A stretch of 64,000 nt of DNA from Mycolicibacterium moriokaense (GTDB taxonomy: Bacteria; Actinomycetota; Actinomycetes; Mycobacteriales; Mycobacteriaceae), in NCBI RefSeq assembly GCF_003347205.1, contig NZ_QQBJ01000018.1:62001-126000 (forward strand), in the 5' to 3' direction. The position numbers and the translations under genes were made by a program. A model generated the notes under the pieces. It was not told the origin of the DNA, ran no database searches, and saw nothing but the letters and a program-made list of their open reading frames with translations. Below are positions 53,889 through 62,458 of the stretch, piece after piece. Each line of letters starts with the position of its first letter. Within the stretch, counting starts at the first letter, position 1.

Positions 53889-55241
53889 ATGGGCATCGAA
53901 TACGAAAGCGTCGTCGACCACCCGCTGGGTGAGGTCTTCAGCTGGCACACCAGGCCCGGCGCCATGAGGCGCCTCGTGCCACCCTGGCAACCCATGACGG
54001 TGGTGGCCGAAACCGAGTCGCTGGCCGACGGCCGGGCGGTGTTGGGCCTGCCCGGCGGGCTGCGCTGGATCGCCCAGCACGAACGCGACGGATTCGACCC
54101 GCCGCACCGCTTCGTCGATGCGCTGACATCGGATGGGCTGCGTTCCCTTCCGCCGCGCGCGATCGGCTGGTGGCGCCACGTGCACGAGTTCGCCGAGGCG
54201 CCGGGCGATCGCACGACGGTGCACGACGAGGTCGACACCACGATTCCCGCCGCCGCGCTGCGGCCCACCTTCGTCTACCGGCACCGTCAGTTGGCCGACG
54301 ACCTCGCCGCCCATCGCGACGCGGCCGCTGCAGGTGCGACGCCGATGGTCGTCGCCCTCACCGGCGCGTCGGGACTGGTGGGCTCGGCCCTCAGCGCCTT
54401 TCTGACCTCGGGCGGGCACCACGTGATCCGGCTGGTCCGGCGGCCCGCACGCGGCAAGGACGAGCGGCAGTGGCGGCCCGAGGCGCCCGCGCCCGACCTG
54501 CTGTCCGGGGTCGACGCCGTGGTCCATCTGGCGGGCGCCTCGATTGCGGGGCGGTTCACCGACGCCCACAAGGCCGCGATCCGCGACAGCCGCATCGAGC
54601 CGACGCGCAGGCTGGCACAGGCGGCCGCCGACAGCGACGACGGCCCCGGCGTGTTCGTCAGCGCATCGGCGGTGGGCATCTACGGCTACGACCGGGGCGA
54701 TGCGGTGTTGTGCGAGGAGAGCGTGCGCGGTGACGGCTTCCTGGCGGACGTGGTGTCCGACTGGGAGGCCGCCACCCGTCCCGCATCCGAAGCGGGCCTG
54801 CGCACGGCGGCTGTTCGGACCGGGATCGTGCAGGCCGCGGCGGGCGGGACGCTGCGCCTGCTGAGGCCGCTGTTCTTGGCCGGCCTGGGCGGCCGGCTGG
54901 GCAGCGGCAGGCAATGGCTGTCGTGGATCGGCCTGGACGACCTTCTCGACGTCTACTACCGCGCACTCTACGACGCGCGGGTGAGCGGACCCGTCAACGC
55001 GGTCGGCCCGACGCCGGTGCGCAACGACGAATACACGAGGGCATTGGCGGATGTCCTGCACCGGCCCGCGCTGGTGCCGGTGCCGTCGTTCGGCCCGCGG
55101 CTGCTGCTGGGAAGCCAGGGTGCGCGCGAGCTCGCCGAAGCCGACCAACGCGTGGTGCCGACGAAGCTGACCGAACTGGGCCACCGGTTCCGCCACCCGA
55201 CGATCGCCGACACGCTGGCGCATCAGCTGGGGCACGGCTGA
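53889..55241 (+). CDS. SRPBCC domain fused to TIGR01777-type NAD-dependent epimerase (SDR39U1-like)
   Basis: 450 residues from ATG at 53889 (MGIEYESVVDHPLGEV) after GGAAAGGCACC. Residues 1-150 form a SRPBCC ligand-binding domain. Residues ~155-450 form an extended SDR epimerase domain with the NAD loop VALTGASGLVGSAL, LAGASIAG, SASAVGIYGY and the family-specific VRTGIVQ and GSGRQWLSWIGLDDL blocks. Homologous to M. tuberculosis Rv2216; true substrate unknown. In M. tuberculosis that gene is elsewhere, so this is where gene order departs from that genome. Confidence 0.88.
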   Translation: MGIEYESVVDHPLGEVFSWHTRPGAMRRLVPPWQPMTVVAETESLADGRAVLGLPGGLRWIAQHERDGFDPPHRFVDALTSDGLRSLPPRAIGWWRHVHEFAEAPGDRTTVHDEVDTTIPAAALRPTFVYRHRQLADDLAAHRDAAAAGATPMVVALTGASGLVGSALSAFLTSGGHHVIRLVRRPARGKDERQWRPEAPAPDLLSGVDAVVHLAGASIAGRFTDAHKAAIRDSRIEPTRRLAQAAADSDDGPGVFVSASAVGIYGYDRGDAVLCEESVRGDGFLADVVSDWEAATRPASEAGLRTAAVRTGIVQAAAGGTLRLLRPLFLAGLGGRLGSGRQWLSWIGLDDLLDVYYRALYDARVSGPVNAVGPTPVRNDEYTRALADVLHRPALVPVPSFGPRLLLGSQGARELAEADQRVVPTKLTELGHRFRHPTIADTLAHQLGHG

Positions 55242-55945
55242 CTGGCCACGCAGGACAGAAATCCGCGTACCAGATCACGGATGCGCAGTGCCGCGCTATC
55301 GATGAAATCCGTTGTCGTCGAGCGGAGTTCGTCGTGCGTCAACCCCATACCGGCGACCTCGCCGTTGACGTCGTCGCCGAGCCAGCCCTCCAGCAGCCGA
55401 TGGTCGAGTTCGGGGTGGAACTGCAGCCCGAGCGCCCGGCCCAGCACGAAGGCCTGTGACGCGTTCGCGGTCCTGGCGATCTCGACGGCGCCCGGCGGCA
55501 ACGTCCATGCGTCGAAATGCCATTGGAACCAGCGCCCGCCCGGCACCACGGTGTCGTCGTCGCTTGTGACGTCGTGCCAGCCGATCTCCGGCTTCGCCGA
55601 GCGGGCGACCGAGCCGCCGAACGCCTGGGCCAGCAGTTGGCCGCCGAAACACACGCCCAGGGTCGGCACCCCCGCGTCCGCGGCATCGCGCAGCATCTGC
55701 ATCTCCGCGCCGACCCAGGTCTGGCGCAGTGCGTCGTCGTACACGGGCCAGCGCGCGCCGAGCGGCACGATCGCGTCGTAGCGGGTCGGATCGGGGAACG
55801 TCACGTGCCCGGCAGGGTCGTCGATCCGCTCGGCGGGCACCACCTCGAATGTGGCGATGTCGTAGCCGCATTCGGCGAACGCCTCGCCGAGCAGTCCCTC
55901 CGTGGCCAGGTGCTCGTTGTGGATGAACAACACTTGCGGTGCCAT
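55223..55945 (-). CDS. Class I glutamine amidotransferase (GMP synthase-like)
   Basis: 240 residues, ATG at 55945. Catalytic triad visible: Cys99 in GVCFGGQLL (nucleophile elbow) with His177 and Glu179 in LQFHPE. N-terminal strand VLFIHNEHLA and the WPVYDD loop fit the GATase1 fold. Such free-standing domains may hydrolyse glutamine or gamma-glutamyl compounds. It starts 7 bases after the stop of the lipoprotein gene on the same strand and is probably the last gene of the MarR-led row. Convergent with the epimerase by 19 bases of overlap. Confidence 0.85.
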   Translation of the reverse strand: MAPQVLFIHNEHLATEGLLGEAFAECGYDIATFEVVPAERIDDPAGHVTFPDPTRYDAIVPLGARWPVYDDALRQTWVGAEMQMLRDAADAGVPTLGVCFGGQLLAQAFGGSVARSAKPEIGWHDVTSDDDTVVPGGRWFQWHFDAWTLPPGAVEIARTANASQAFVLGRALGLQFHPELDHRLLEGWLGDDVNGEVAGMGLTHDELRSTTTDFIDSAALRIRDLVRGFLSCVASQPCPS

Positions 55946-55952
55946 GGGGAGA

Positions 55953-57197
55953 TTATTTCGGAGGCATCGGCGGCGCGTCGTCCGGGGCGAGTTTTGCGGC
56001 GATGCGGCGGAACAGGATGTCGGCCTCGTTGGGGTAGTCGCCGTGCTCGTCGAACGCCTCCGGGAGGTAGGTGACGGCGACGGCGAGGCCGATCTTCTTG
56101 GCTGGAAGGTAGGCCATCGCCCCGGCCTGGCCGGAGAACATGGGGTTCTGCAGCAGCCAGTGGCCGGAGACCACGATGCCCATGCCGTAGGTGTATCCCT
56201 CGCCCATCTCCATGCAGGTGGTGCAGCCGGGCAGGGCGGTGGTCTTGCCGCGCAGGCTGGTGGACGTGAACTTCTTGTAGGACTCCGGCGAGAGCAGCTT
56301 GCCCGAGCCCAGCCCGGTGGCGCTGGCCTCCATGTCGTAGATGTTGGTCGTCTGGATGGCGCCGTGGGTGATGGTCCACGACGGATTCCAGTAGGTGGAC
56401 TCCTCGTAGAACGGTGTGCCGGCGGGTATCTGGAGCGCTTCTCGGCGTTCGCTGGTGAACGCGTGCAGCACCGGTGCGGGGATCTCCGGGGTGAACGAGT
56501 TGGCGGTGTTGGTGAGTCCGAGTGGACGTAACACTTTGTCCGCCAACAGCTTCGGCATGTCCTCGCCGGTCGCCTTCTCCAGCGCCTTGCCGAGCAGCAC
56601 GTAGTTGGTGTGTGCGTAGTTCCAGTTGGTGCCGGGCTCGTAGAGCAGAGGCTTGGACAGCGCGAAGGCCAGCAGCTCGTCGGGCTCCCACTGCCGGAAC
56701 GGGTCTTCGTAGGCGGCCTTGGTGAACTCTGTGTTGCCGATCACGTAATCGACGTAGCCGGAGGTCATTTGGGCCAGCTGTCCCAGCGTCACCCGGTCGG
56801 CGTTGGGTACCTCGGGCAGCCATTTGGACAGCTTGTCGTCGAGGCTGACTTTCTTCTCGTCGACGAGGATCAGCAGCAGGGTCGACACGTACGAGATCGC
56901 GACCGCACCGTTGCGGAAGTGCATGTCGGTGGTCGCCGGAACTCCGGTCATCGAGTCGCCGACCGCACGGGTGACGATCTCCTTGCCGTCGATGGTGACC
57001 CGGATGATGGCCGCCTTCAGGTGTGCCTCGGCCATCGTGTTGCGCACGATCGCCATCACCGCGTCGGCTTTTGCGGGATCGGCGCCGGCAGCGGGCGATT
57101 CATCCGGCGGCGCGGTCGGTGCGCAACCGGCGAGCAGCATCAGCGCACAGGTCAGGCCGAGGAGGCGGCGAGCGGATCGCATGCCCGATCTTGACAT
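55953..57197 (-). CDS. Beta-lactamase-fold lipoprotein, catalytic residues missing
   Basis: 414 residues from ATG at 57197; an in-frame ATG at 57182 or TTG at 57227 are alternatives. Signal peptide with lipobox LLAGC (Cys25). The rest matches serine beta-lactamase/D-alanyl-D-alanine carboxypeptidase-like proteins (LTLGQLAQMTSGY-type VTLGQLAQMTSGY, EPGTNWNYAHTNYVLLG). But the SxxK catalytic box is replaced by A98-V-A-I101 in FRNGAVAIS, and the Tyr-x-Asn box reads Tyr194-Ala-His196. It is therefore probably not an active acylating enzyme and may bind a ligand instead. Overlaps the MFS gene by 46 bases; amidotransferase follows. Confidence 0.83.
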   Translation of the reverse strand: MSRSGMRSARRLLGLTCALMLLAGCAPTAPPDESPAAGADPAKADAVMAIVRNTMAEAHLKAAIIRVTIDGKEIVTRAVGDSMTGVPATTDMHFRNGAVAISYVSTLLLILVDEKKVSLDDKLSKWLPEVPNADRVTLGQLAQMTSGYVDYVIGNTEFTKAAYEDPFRQWEPDELLAFALSKPLLYEPGTNWNYAHTNYVLLGKALEKATGEDMPKLLADKVLRPLGLTNTANSFTPEIPAPVLHAFTSERREALQIPAGTPFYEESTYWNPSWTITHGAIQTTNIYDMEASATGLGSGKLLSPESYKKFTSTSLRGKTTALPGCTTCMEMGEGYTYGMGIVVSGHWLLQNPMFSGQAGAMAYLPAKKIGLAVAVTYLPEAFDEHGDYPNEADILFRRIAAKLAPDDAPPMPPK

Positions 57198-58408
57198 GGG
57201 CCGACGGTAGTGCGGCGCAGATACCAATAAGCCAGCGCGGCGGCGGTGGCGGTGAGTACACCTGCCAGCGCGAAGGCGGCCCGCACGCCGAATTGCTCGG
57301 CGAGCCAGCCCATCAGTGGCGCCCCGATCGGCGTCGTGCCGCCGATGGCGACGACGAGCAGCGCGAGCACCCGGCCCCGCATCGCCGGTGTGGCAGTCAG
57401 CTGCAACCAGGTGCTGGCGATCGACTTGAAGGCGACACTGGCCACGCCGAGCGCGAAGACCAGCGCGAACGCCACAGCCAGCGTGGGAGACAGGCCCGTC
57501 GCGACGAAGACGGCGGCCAGCACTGCGGCGGCGCCGATGATCCGTCCGACGCTCGCCCGCATGACGCCGGCGAGGGCCAGCCCGCCGATCACCGAACCCG
57601 CACCGAGCGCGCCGAGCAGGTATCCGACGATCCGGGCGTCCCCGCCGAACGTCTCGCGACCCAACAATGCGAGCAGGACTTGGAAGTTGTAGGCCACCAG
57701 ACCGACCGAGCCCAACAGAGCGAGCGGACCCAGCAATTCGGGCGTGCGGCGAATATAGGCCAGGCCCTCACGAAGCTGGCCCGCACCGCGGGCGACCGGT
57801 TCGGCCATCGACAGTTCGGCCGAACGCATCAGAATTAGCGCAGCCACGACTGCGACGAACGACAGCGCGTTGAGGAAGAAGGTGGAGGGCAGTCCCACGG
57901 CAGCGATCAGCACTCCGGCAATGGCGGGCCCCACCACCTTTCCTGTGTCCTGAATGATGTTGTTCAGCATCACAGCGTTGGCCAGTTGAGCGGCCGGCAC
58001 CATCTCGCTCGGAAATGACTGTCGCGCCGGCTTGTCCAGCGCGTCGATGAGGCCGCCCGCGAGCGCCAGACCCAACACGAGTGGGACGTTGATGTGGTTG
58101 GTCAGGGTGAGCGCGCCGAGCAGAAGCGATGGGACCATCGCCGCGGTGGACGTGCCGATCAGGATGGCGCGCTTGCTCATTCGGTCGGCGATCAAGCCAC
58201 CCCACGGCGCCAGGAGCAACAAGGGCAGCTGCTGCACGGCCAGCGTGATACCAAGCCAGGCACCGGAATTGGTCAGCTCGAGCACCAACCACGCCTGCGC
58301 CATCTTCTGCATCCAGGTACCCGCGAGTGACACCGACTGGCCGATGAAGTAGAGGCGATAGTTGCGGGTGCGCAGCGAGACGAAGGTGGCGGTGAGGTAG
58401 CGCTTCAC
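57152..58408 (-). CDS. MFS transporter (DHA3/enterobactin-exporter type)
   Basis: 418 residues from GTG at 58408, in GTGA overlap with the MarR stop. Twelve hydrophobic helices; motif A GGLIADRMSKR between helices 2 and 3 and the DALDKPARQSFPSEMV segment typical of the MFS_3/EntS-like exporter group. Probably exports a drug, siderophore or lipid-like compound by proton exchange; no substrate can be read. Directly coupled to a MarR repressor, so it is likely induced when a ligand releases MarR. Confidence 0.88.
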   Translation of the reverse strand: MKRYLTATFVSLRTRNYRLYFIGQSVSLAGTWMQKMAQAWLVLELTNSGAWLGITLAVQQLPLLLLAPWGGLIADRMSKRAILIGTSTAAMVPSLLLGALTLTNHINVPLVLGLALAGGLIDALDKPARQSFPSEMVPAAQLANAVMLNNIIQDTGKVVGPAIAGVLIAAVGLPSTFFLNALSFVAVVAALILMRSAELSMAEPVARGAGQLREGLAYIRRTPELLGPLALLGSVGLVAYNFQVLLALLGRETFGGDARIVGYLLGALGAGSVIGGLALAGVMRASVGRIIGAAAVLAAVFVATGLSPTLAVAFALVFALGVASVAFKSIASTWLQLTATPAMRGRVLALLVVAIGGTTPIGAPLMGWLAEQFGVRAAFALAGVLTATAAALAYWYLRRTTVGPCQDRACDPLAASSA

Positions 58409-58839
58409 GCCTTGACCGCCAGCAGCTTCTCGAGCGCGGTGACCGACTCCAGCAGAATGGCGCGGTCGTCGGCGTCGAGCGCTTCCAACTGGCGCATCAG
58501 GTAGGCCTGCTGACGCGCCCTGGCCGCATGAAGCGCGTCCGCGCCGTGGCCGGTCACCTTCACCAGGGAGACGCGGCCGTCCGTCGGGTCCACCCAGCGG
58601 TGCAGGTAGCCGGCCTCTTCGAGCTTTGACACCAGGCGGGTCATGGTGGACTTGCTGATCTGCTCGAGACGGGCCAATTCACCGAGTCGCAGCTCGCCGT
58701 GGCGTTCCACGGTCGTCAGTGCCGAAGTCTGCGAGGCGGTGAGCTGCAGGTCGGCGCGCTTGCGCAGACGGCGCGACAGCCGGTGCACCGCCTGGCCGAG
58801 TGCGGCCGCTTGTGAGGCGTCGATCGCGCTAAGGCTCAT
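58405..58839 (-). CDS. MarR-family transcriptional repressor
   Basis: 144 residues, ATG at 58839. Winged helix-turn-helix: recognition region LGELARLEQISKSTMTRLV and wing VDPTDGRVSLVKVTG, with helical dimerisation ends. A perfect inverted repeat stands 10 bases upstream of the start codon, so it probably represses its own four-gene row and perhaps the divergent regulator. Effector unknown. GTGA overlap with the MFS gene. Confidence 0.92.
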   Translation of the reverse strand: MSLSAIDASQAAALGQAVHRLSRRLRKRADLQLTASQTSALTTVERHGELRLGELARLEQISKSTMTRLVSKLEEAGYLHRWVDPTDGRVSLVKVTGHGADALHAARARQQAYLMRQLEALDADDRAILLESVTALEKLLAVKA

Positions 58840-58848
58840 TTCCCTTCA

Positions 58849-58871
58849 GATAGTACGCCATGCGTACTATC
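58849..58871. promoter_or_regulatory. Perfect 10-3-10 inverted repeat, probable MarR operator
   Basis: Arms GATAGTACGC (58849-58858) and its exact complement at 58862-58871 flank CAT. The site is 10 bases upstream of the MarR start and about 50-107 bases from the start of the divergent cyclase-LuxR gene, so it can control both directions. Length and symmetry match MarR dimer operators. Confidence 0.85.
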
Positions 58872-58977
58872 TCGGATAAATACGCGCTTGCGCTGATGTT
58901 TTGCGCCGCGTCGTAGCCGCATGCTGGCTAGCATGAGCCAACTCGAGTGGAGCGACTTCGCGGACGTGAGGAGCGCC

Positions 58978-61900
58978 ATGGCCTCCGCTGTGAGCGGGCT
59001 ACCGACGGGAACGGTGACGCTGCTGCTCGCCGACGTCGAGGGTTCGACACGGCTCTGGGAGAGCCTGCCAGAGGAGATGACGGCCGCGATCGCTCGGCTG
59101 GATGCGACGCTGACGGATCTGGTAGCCGTTCATAGCGGCGTGCGTCCCGTCGAACAGGGCGAAGGCGACAGCTTCGTGGTGGCCTTCACCCGCGCAAGCG
59201 ATGCGGTGGCGTGCGCGCTGGCCCTGCAGCGGGCGCCGCTGGCGCCGATCCGGCTGCGCATCGGCGTCAACACCGGTGAGATCCAGTTGCGCGACGAGGG
59301 CAACTACATCGGTCCGACGATCAACCGCACGGCGCGGATTCGCGATCTCGGCCATGGCGGACAGACGCTGTTGTCGGGTGCGACGGAGTCGATGGTGCTC
59401 GACCATCTGCCTGACGATGCCTGGTTGAACGACCTCGGCACGCAAGTGCTGCGTGACCTCCCGCGCCCGGAACGGGTTGTGCAGCTGTGTCATCCGGACA
59501 TCCGTAATGACTTTCCCGAGCTGCGAACGTCGGAAACCCAGACTGCTCGGCGCCTTCCGGCACAGCTGACGAGTTTCGTCGGCCGTGTCGCTGAGATCGG
59601 ACAACTGCGGGCACTTTTCGTCGAGAACCGGCTCGTCACATTGACCGGCGCCGGCGGCTCCGGGAAGACGCGACTGGCCGTTCAAGTCGCCGCGCAGGAG
59701 GCGGAGCGATTCACGGGCGGAGTCGCGTACGTCGACCTTGCTCCCATCACGCATCCCGACCTGGTGCCTGTCGCGGCGGCTCGTGGGCTCGGGCTGCCCG
59801 ACCAGGCCGGGCGCACTGCGACGGAGATGCTGGTTCGTTTCATCGGTGACAGCCGGCTGCTGATGGTGTTGGACAACTGCGAGCATCTCCTCGACCCGTG
59901 TGCGACGCTCGTCGAGACTCTGCTGGCAGCCTGTCCAGGGCTGGTGCTCTTGACGACAAGTCGTGAGCCGATCGGTGTGGCGGGCGAGACAACCTGGCGG
60001 ATCCCTTCGCTGTCGCTGGACGTCGACGCGATCGAATTGTTCGCCGACCGCGCGCGCAAGGTTCGGCCCGACTTTCGCGTCACCGAGGACAATCTGACGG
60101 CGGTGACTGAGATCTGCCACAGGCTCGACGGCATGCCGTTGGCAATTGAGCTCGCTGCAGCCCGGATGCGAGCACTGTCAGTGGACGACATCGTCGACAG
60201 CCTCCACGACCGCTTCCGATTGTTGACAGGTGGCGCTCGCACCGCAGTTCGACGGCAGCAGACACTTCGGGCTTCCGTGGACTGGTCGCACGCACTACTG
60301 ACAGAGCCGGAGCGCGTACTGTTCCGACGACTTGCCGTATTCATGGGCGGGTTCGATCTGGATGCGGCGGAAGCCGTATGCGGTGATGAGCACATCGAGC
60401 GGTACCAGGTGCTTGATCAACTGACCCTGTTGGTCGACAAGTCGCTCGTCGTCGCCGAAAGCGTTTCAGGACCAACGAGATACAGGTTTTTGGAAACGGT
60501 GCGCCAGTATGGCCTGGAAAAGCTGGGCGAATCCGGCGACGCGGCCACCGTCCGCACACGCCACCGCGATTACTACCTGCACATCGCAGTGGCTCTTGAC
60601 CGCCCGGACCACGCCGATCACGAGCGACGGCTGGAGCAGGCGGCCATCGAGATCGACAACCTGCGGGCCGCGTTCGCGTGGAGTCGTGAGGACGGCGACG
60701 TCGCAGAGGCCTTGAGACTGGGCGCGTCTTTGCAGCCACTGTGGTTGCAGCGCGGCCACATTCGTGAGGGCTTGAGGTGGCTGTCAGCGGCTCTTGGCGA
60801 CGACGCCGGCGCTGCGCCAACGGCCGAGCGTGCTCGGGCACTCGCCGACATGGCCATGTTGGAGTCCTGGCTGACGGCGGGAAGCGTGGAACGGGCCGAT
60901 GAAGCCCTGTCGATCGCTCGCACCATCGGGGATCCGGCCCTGATGGCGCGCGCATTGACCGCCAACGGATGCGTGCGTGGACACAGCCTTCGAGAGTCAG
61001 GTATCTATTTCGCCGAGGCGATCGGGTTGGCGCGATCGGTTGACGACGCCTGGTTGGTCAGCCAGATTCTCGGCTGGCAGGCATACGGGTCGAACATCAT
61101 GGGCGACCCCATTGCTGAACGCCACAAAGCAGAAGAAGGCCGACAGTATGCCGAGTCCATCGGCGATCGGTTCGTGTCGCGGCAGTGTCGCTGGTGTCTC
61201 GGTCTGGCCTACCTGTGGTGCGGCGATCTGGCTGATTCCAGTGCGCAGTTCGAGGAGGTAGCCGCCGAAGCCGAAGCCGTGCATGACCTGATGTGGGAGT
61301 CGCTGAACAGGACGAGCCTTGGCTGGCCACTCGCATACCGGGGTATGACGGAAGAGGCTATGGAGTCCGTGGACGTCGGACGCGAAATCGCCATGGAGAT
61401 CCAGGGTATTCAACTGGGACACGCTTATTCGACCCTCGCGTTGTGCGCGCTCGCGGCCGGCGATATCGAGTGTGCGAAGGCCGCGGAAGAAGCAGCGGCC
61501 GAACTCGAAGGTGCGACGCCGGAGATCGCGGCGATCAGCGGTTACATCTACGCACTGATCGCGCTGGCAGGCGGCGACCTCGACAGGGCACGCCGCGTGG
61601 CTGATGAGTCGATCGCGGCAACGGTCGAGTCACCGGCACATGCGGCTATGGCGCTCACCGCAGGCACCCGTGTCGCGATGGCGGAGGGCGAGGCCGAAGC
61701 CGCAGAGGAGTTCGCGCGCAAAGCTCTCGCTCACTGTGCCGCGGTCGAGTCCTATCTGAGCCTTGCCGACATTCTGGAGTGTCTCGCTGCACTGGCCGCG
61801 CGAACGGGAAGTGAGCTACCGGCAGCGCGACTACTCGGCGCGTCGTCTGCCGTGCGGCAGCGGTTCGGCGTCGTCCGTTTCAAAGTGCACGACGCCGATT

Positions 61901-62235
61901 ACGAAGCCTCTGTCACCGAACTACGCAACTCCTTGGGGGAGGACGCATTCGAGGCCGCTTGGGCCGAAGGCGCGGCGCTGTCGCTCGAGGAGGCGATCGC
62001 ATACGCGCGGCGGGGTCACGGTGAGCGGAAGCGCCCGTCGACCGGGTGGGCATCGCTGACACCGACGGAACTCGACGTCGTTCGATTGGTCAGCGACGGC
62101 CTGGGTAACAAGGACATCGCCACGCGGATGTTCGTGTCGCATCGCACGGTGCAGACGCATCTGACCCACGTGTACGCCAAGCTCGGAATCACGTCGCGTG
62201 TTGCGCTTGCGCAGGAGGCCGCCCGCCACGGCTGA
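58978..62235 (+). CDS. Class III nucleotide cyclase - ATPase - LuxR regulator (Rv0386-like)
   Basis: 1,085 residues from ATG at 58978, preceded by GAGGAG; an in-frame ATG at 58921 would add 19 residues. Order: class III adenylyl/guanylyl cyclase domain (residues ~10-170) with metal Asp19 (LADVEGS) and Asp64 (GEGDSF) and the NRTARI transition-state Asn/Arg; AAA/NB-ARC-like ATPase (~205-480) with Walker A TGAGGSGKT; TPR-like helical repeats (~540-980); C-terminal LuxR HTH (TELDVVRLV, HRTVQTHLTHVYAKLG). Substrate-specifying positions look like Gln60 and Asn, as in the non-canonical Rv0386. Lies between the MarR operator and narK; target genes unknown. Confidence 0.85.
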   Translation: MASAVSGLPTGTVTLLLADVEGSTRLWESLPEEMTAAIARLDATLTDLVAVHSGVRPVEQGEGDSFVVAFTRASDAVACALALQRAPLAPIRLRIGVNTGEIQLRDEGNYIGPTINRTARIRDLGHGGQTLLSGATESMVLDHLPDDAWLNDLGTQVLRDLPRPERVVQLCHPDIRNDFPELRTSETQTARRLPAQLTSFVGRVAEIGQLRALFVENRLVTLTGAGGSGKTRLAVQVAAQEAERFTGGVAYVDLAPITHPDLVPVAAARGLGLPDQAGRTATEMLVRFIGDSRLLMVLDNCEHLLDPCATLVETLLAACPGLVLLTTSREPIGVAGETTWRIPSLSLDVDAIELFADRARKVRPDFRVTEDNLTAVTEICHRLDGMPLAIELAAARMRALSVDDIVDSLHDRFRLLTGGARTAVRRQQTLRASVDWSHALLTEPERVLFRRLAVFMGGFDLDAAEAVCGDEHIERYQVLDQLTLLVDKSLVVAESVSGPTRYRFLETVRQYGLEKLGESGDAATVRTRHRDYYLHIAVALDRPDHADHERRLEQAAIEIDNLRAAFAWSREDGDVAEALRLGASLQPLWLQRGHIREGLRWLSAALGDDAGAAPTAERARALADMAMLESWLTAGSVERADEALSIARTIGDPALMARALTANGCVRGHSLRESGIYFAEAIGLARSVDDAWLVSQILGWQAYGSNIMGDPIAERHKAEEGRQYAESIGDRFVSRQCRWCLGLAYLWCGDLADSSAQFEEVAAEAEAVHDLMWESLNRTSLGWPLAYRGMTEEAMESVDVGREIAMEIQGIQLGHAYSTLALCALAAGDIECAKAAEEAAAELEGATPEIAAISGYIYALIALAGGDLDRARRVADESIAATVESPAHAAMALTAGTRVAMAEGEAEAAEEFARKALAHCAAVESYLSLADILECLAALAARTGSELPAARLLGASSAVRQRFGVVRFKVHDADYEASVTELRNSLGEDAFEAAWAEGAALSLEEAIAYARRGHGERKRPSTGWASLTPTELDVVRLVSDGLGNKDIATRMFVSHRTVQTHLTHVYAKLGITSRVALAQEAARHG

Positions 62236-62402
62236 CCTGGCAACGAGAACGAGCGGAGTGCCTCTCCAGTGGGTGCCGCATCGTGATTGTTTCCGGTGTG
62301 TTTCCCGCGCCGCACGTCGGCACCGCCCGAGCGATGAGGACATCGTTGCGGCCGTTTAACCGCGGCCGTCACATCGCGTAACACGGCATTCCTACCGTCA
62401 TT

Positions 62403-62445
62403 TCGCATCAGGGCAGATCAGGCCCTGTTTTCGCGCACAATGCGA
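62403..62445 (+). promoter_or_regulatory. Nested hairpin leader before narK
   Basis: In the 224-base gap before narK an inner stem CAGGGC/GCCCTG (62409-62414 with 62422-62427, loop AGATCAG) is followed by TTTT, and outer arms TCGCAT (62403-62408) and ATGCGA (62440-62445) enclose it. The outer 3' arm ends two bases before the AGGAG ribosome binding site. A competing TCGC/GCGA pairing exists at 62431-62445. The layout suggests RNA-level control of nitrate transport. Inference from sequence only. Confidence 0.45.
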
Positions 62446-62458
62446 CAGGAGACTCGCC

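Noticed and set aside
62348-62369. Direct repeat GCGGCCGT twice upstream of narK
   Set aside because: Short, GC-only and easily produced by base composition; kept only as a possible part of the narK regulatory region.
62236-62458. GlnR box upstream of narK
   Set aside because: AC pairs are present but with 8- or 10-base rather than 9-base spacing, so the match to the known nitrogen-regulator site is not convincing.
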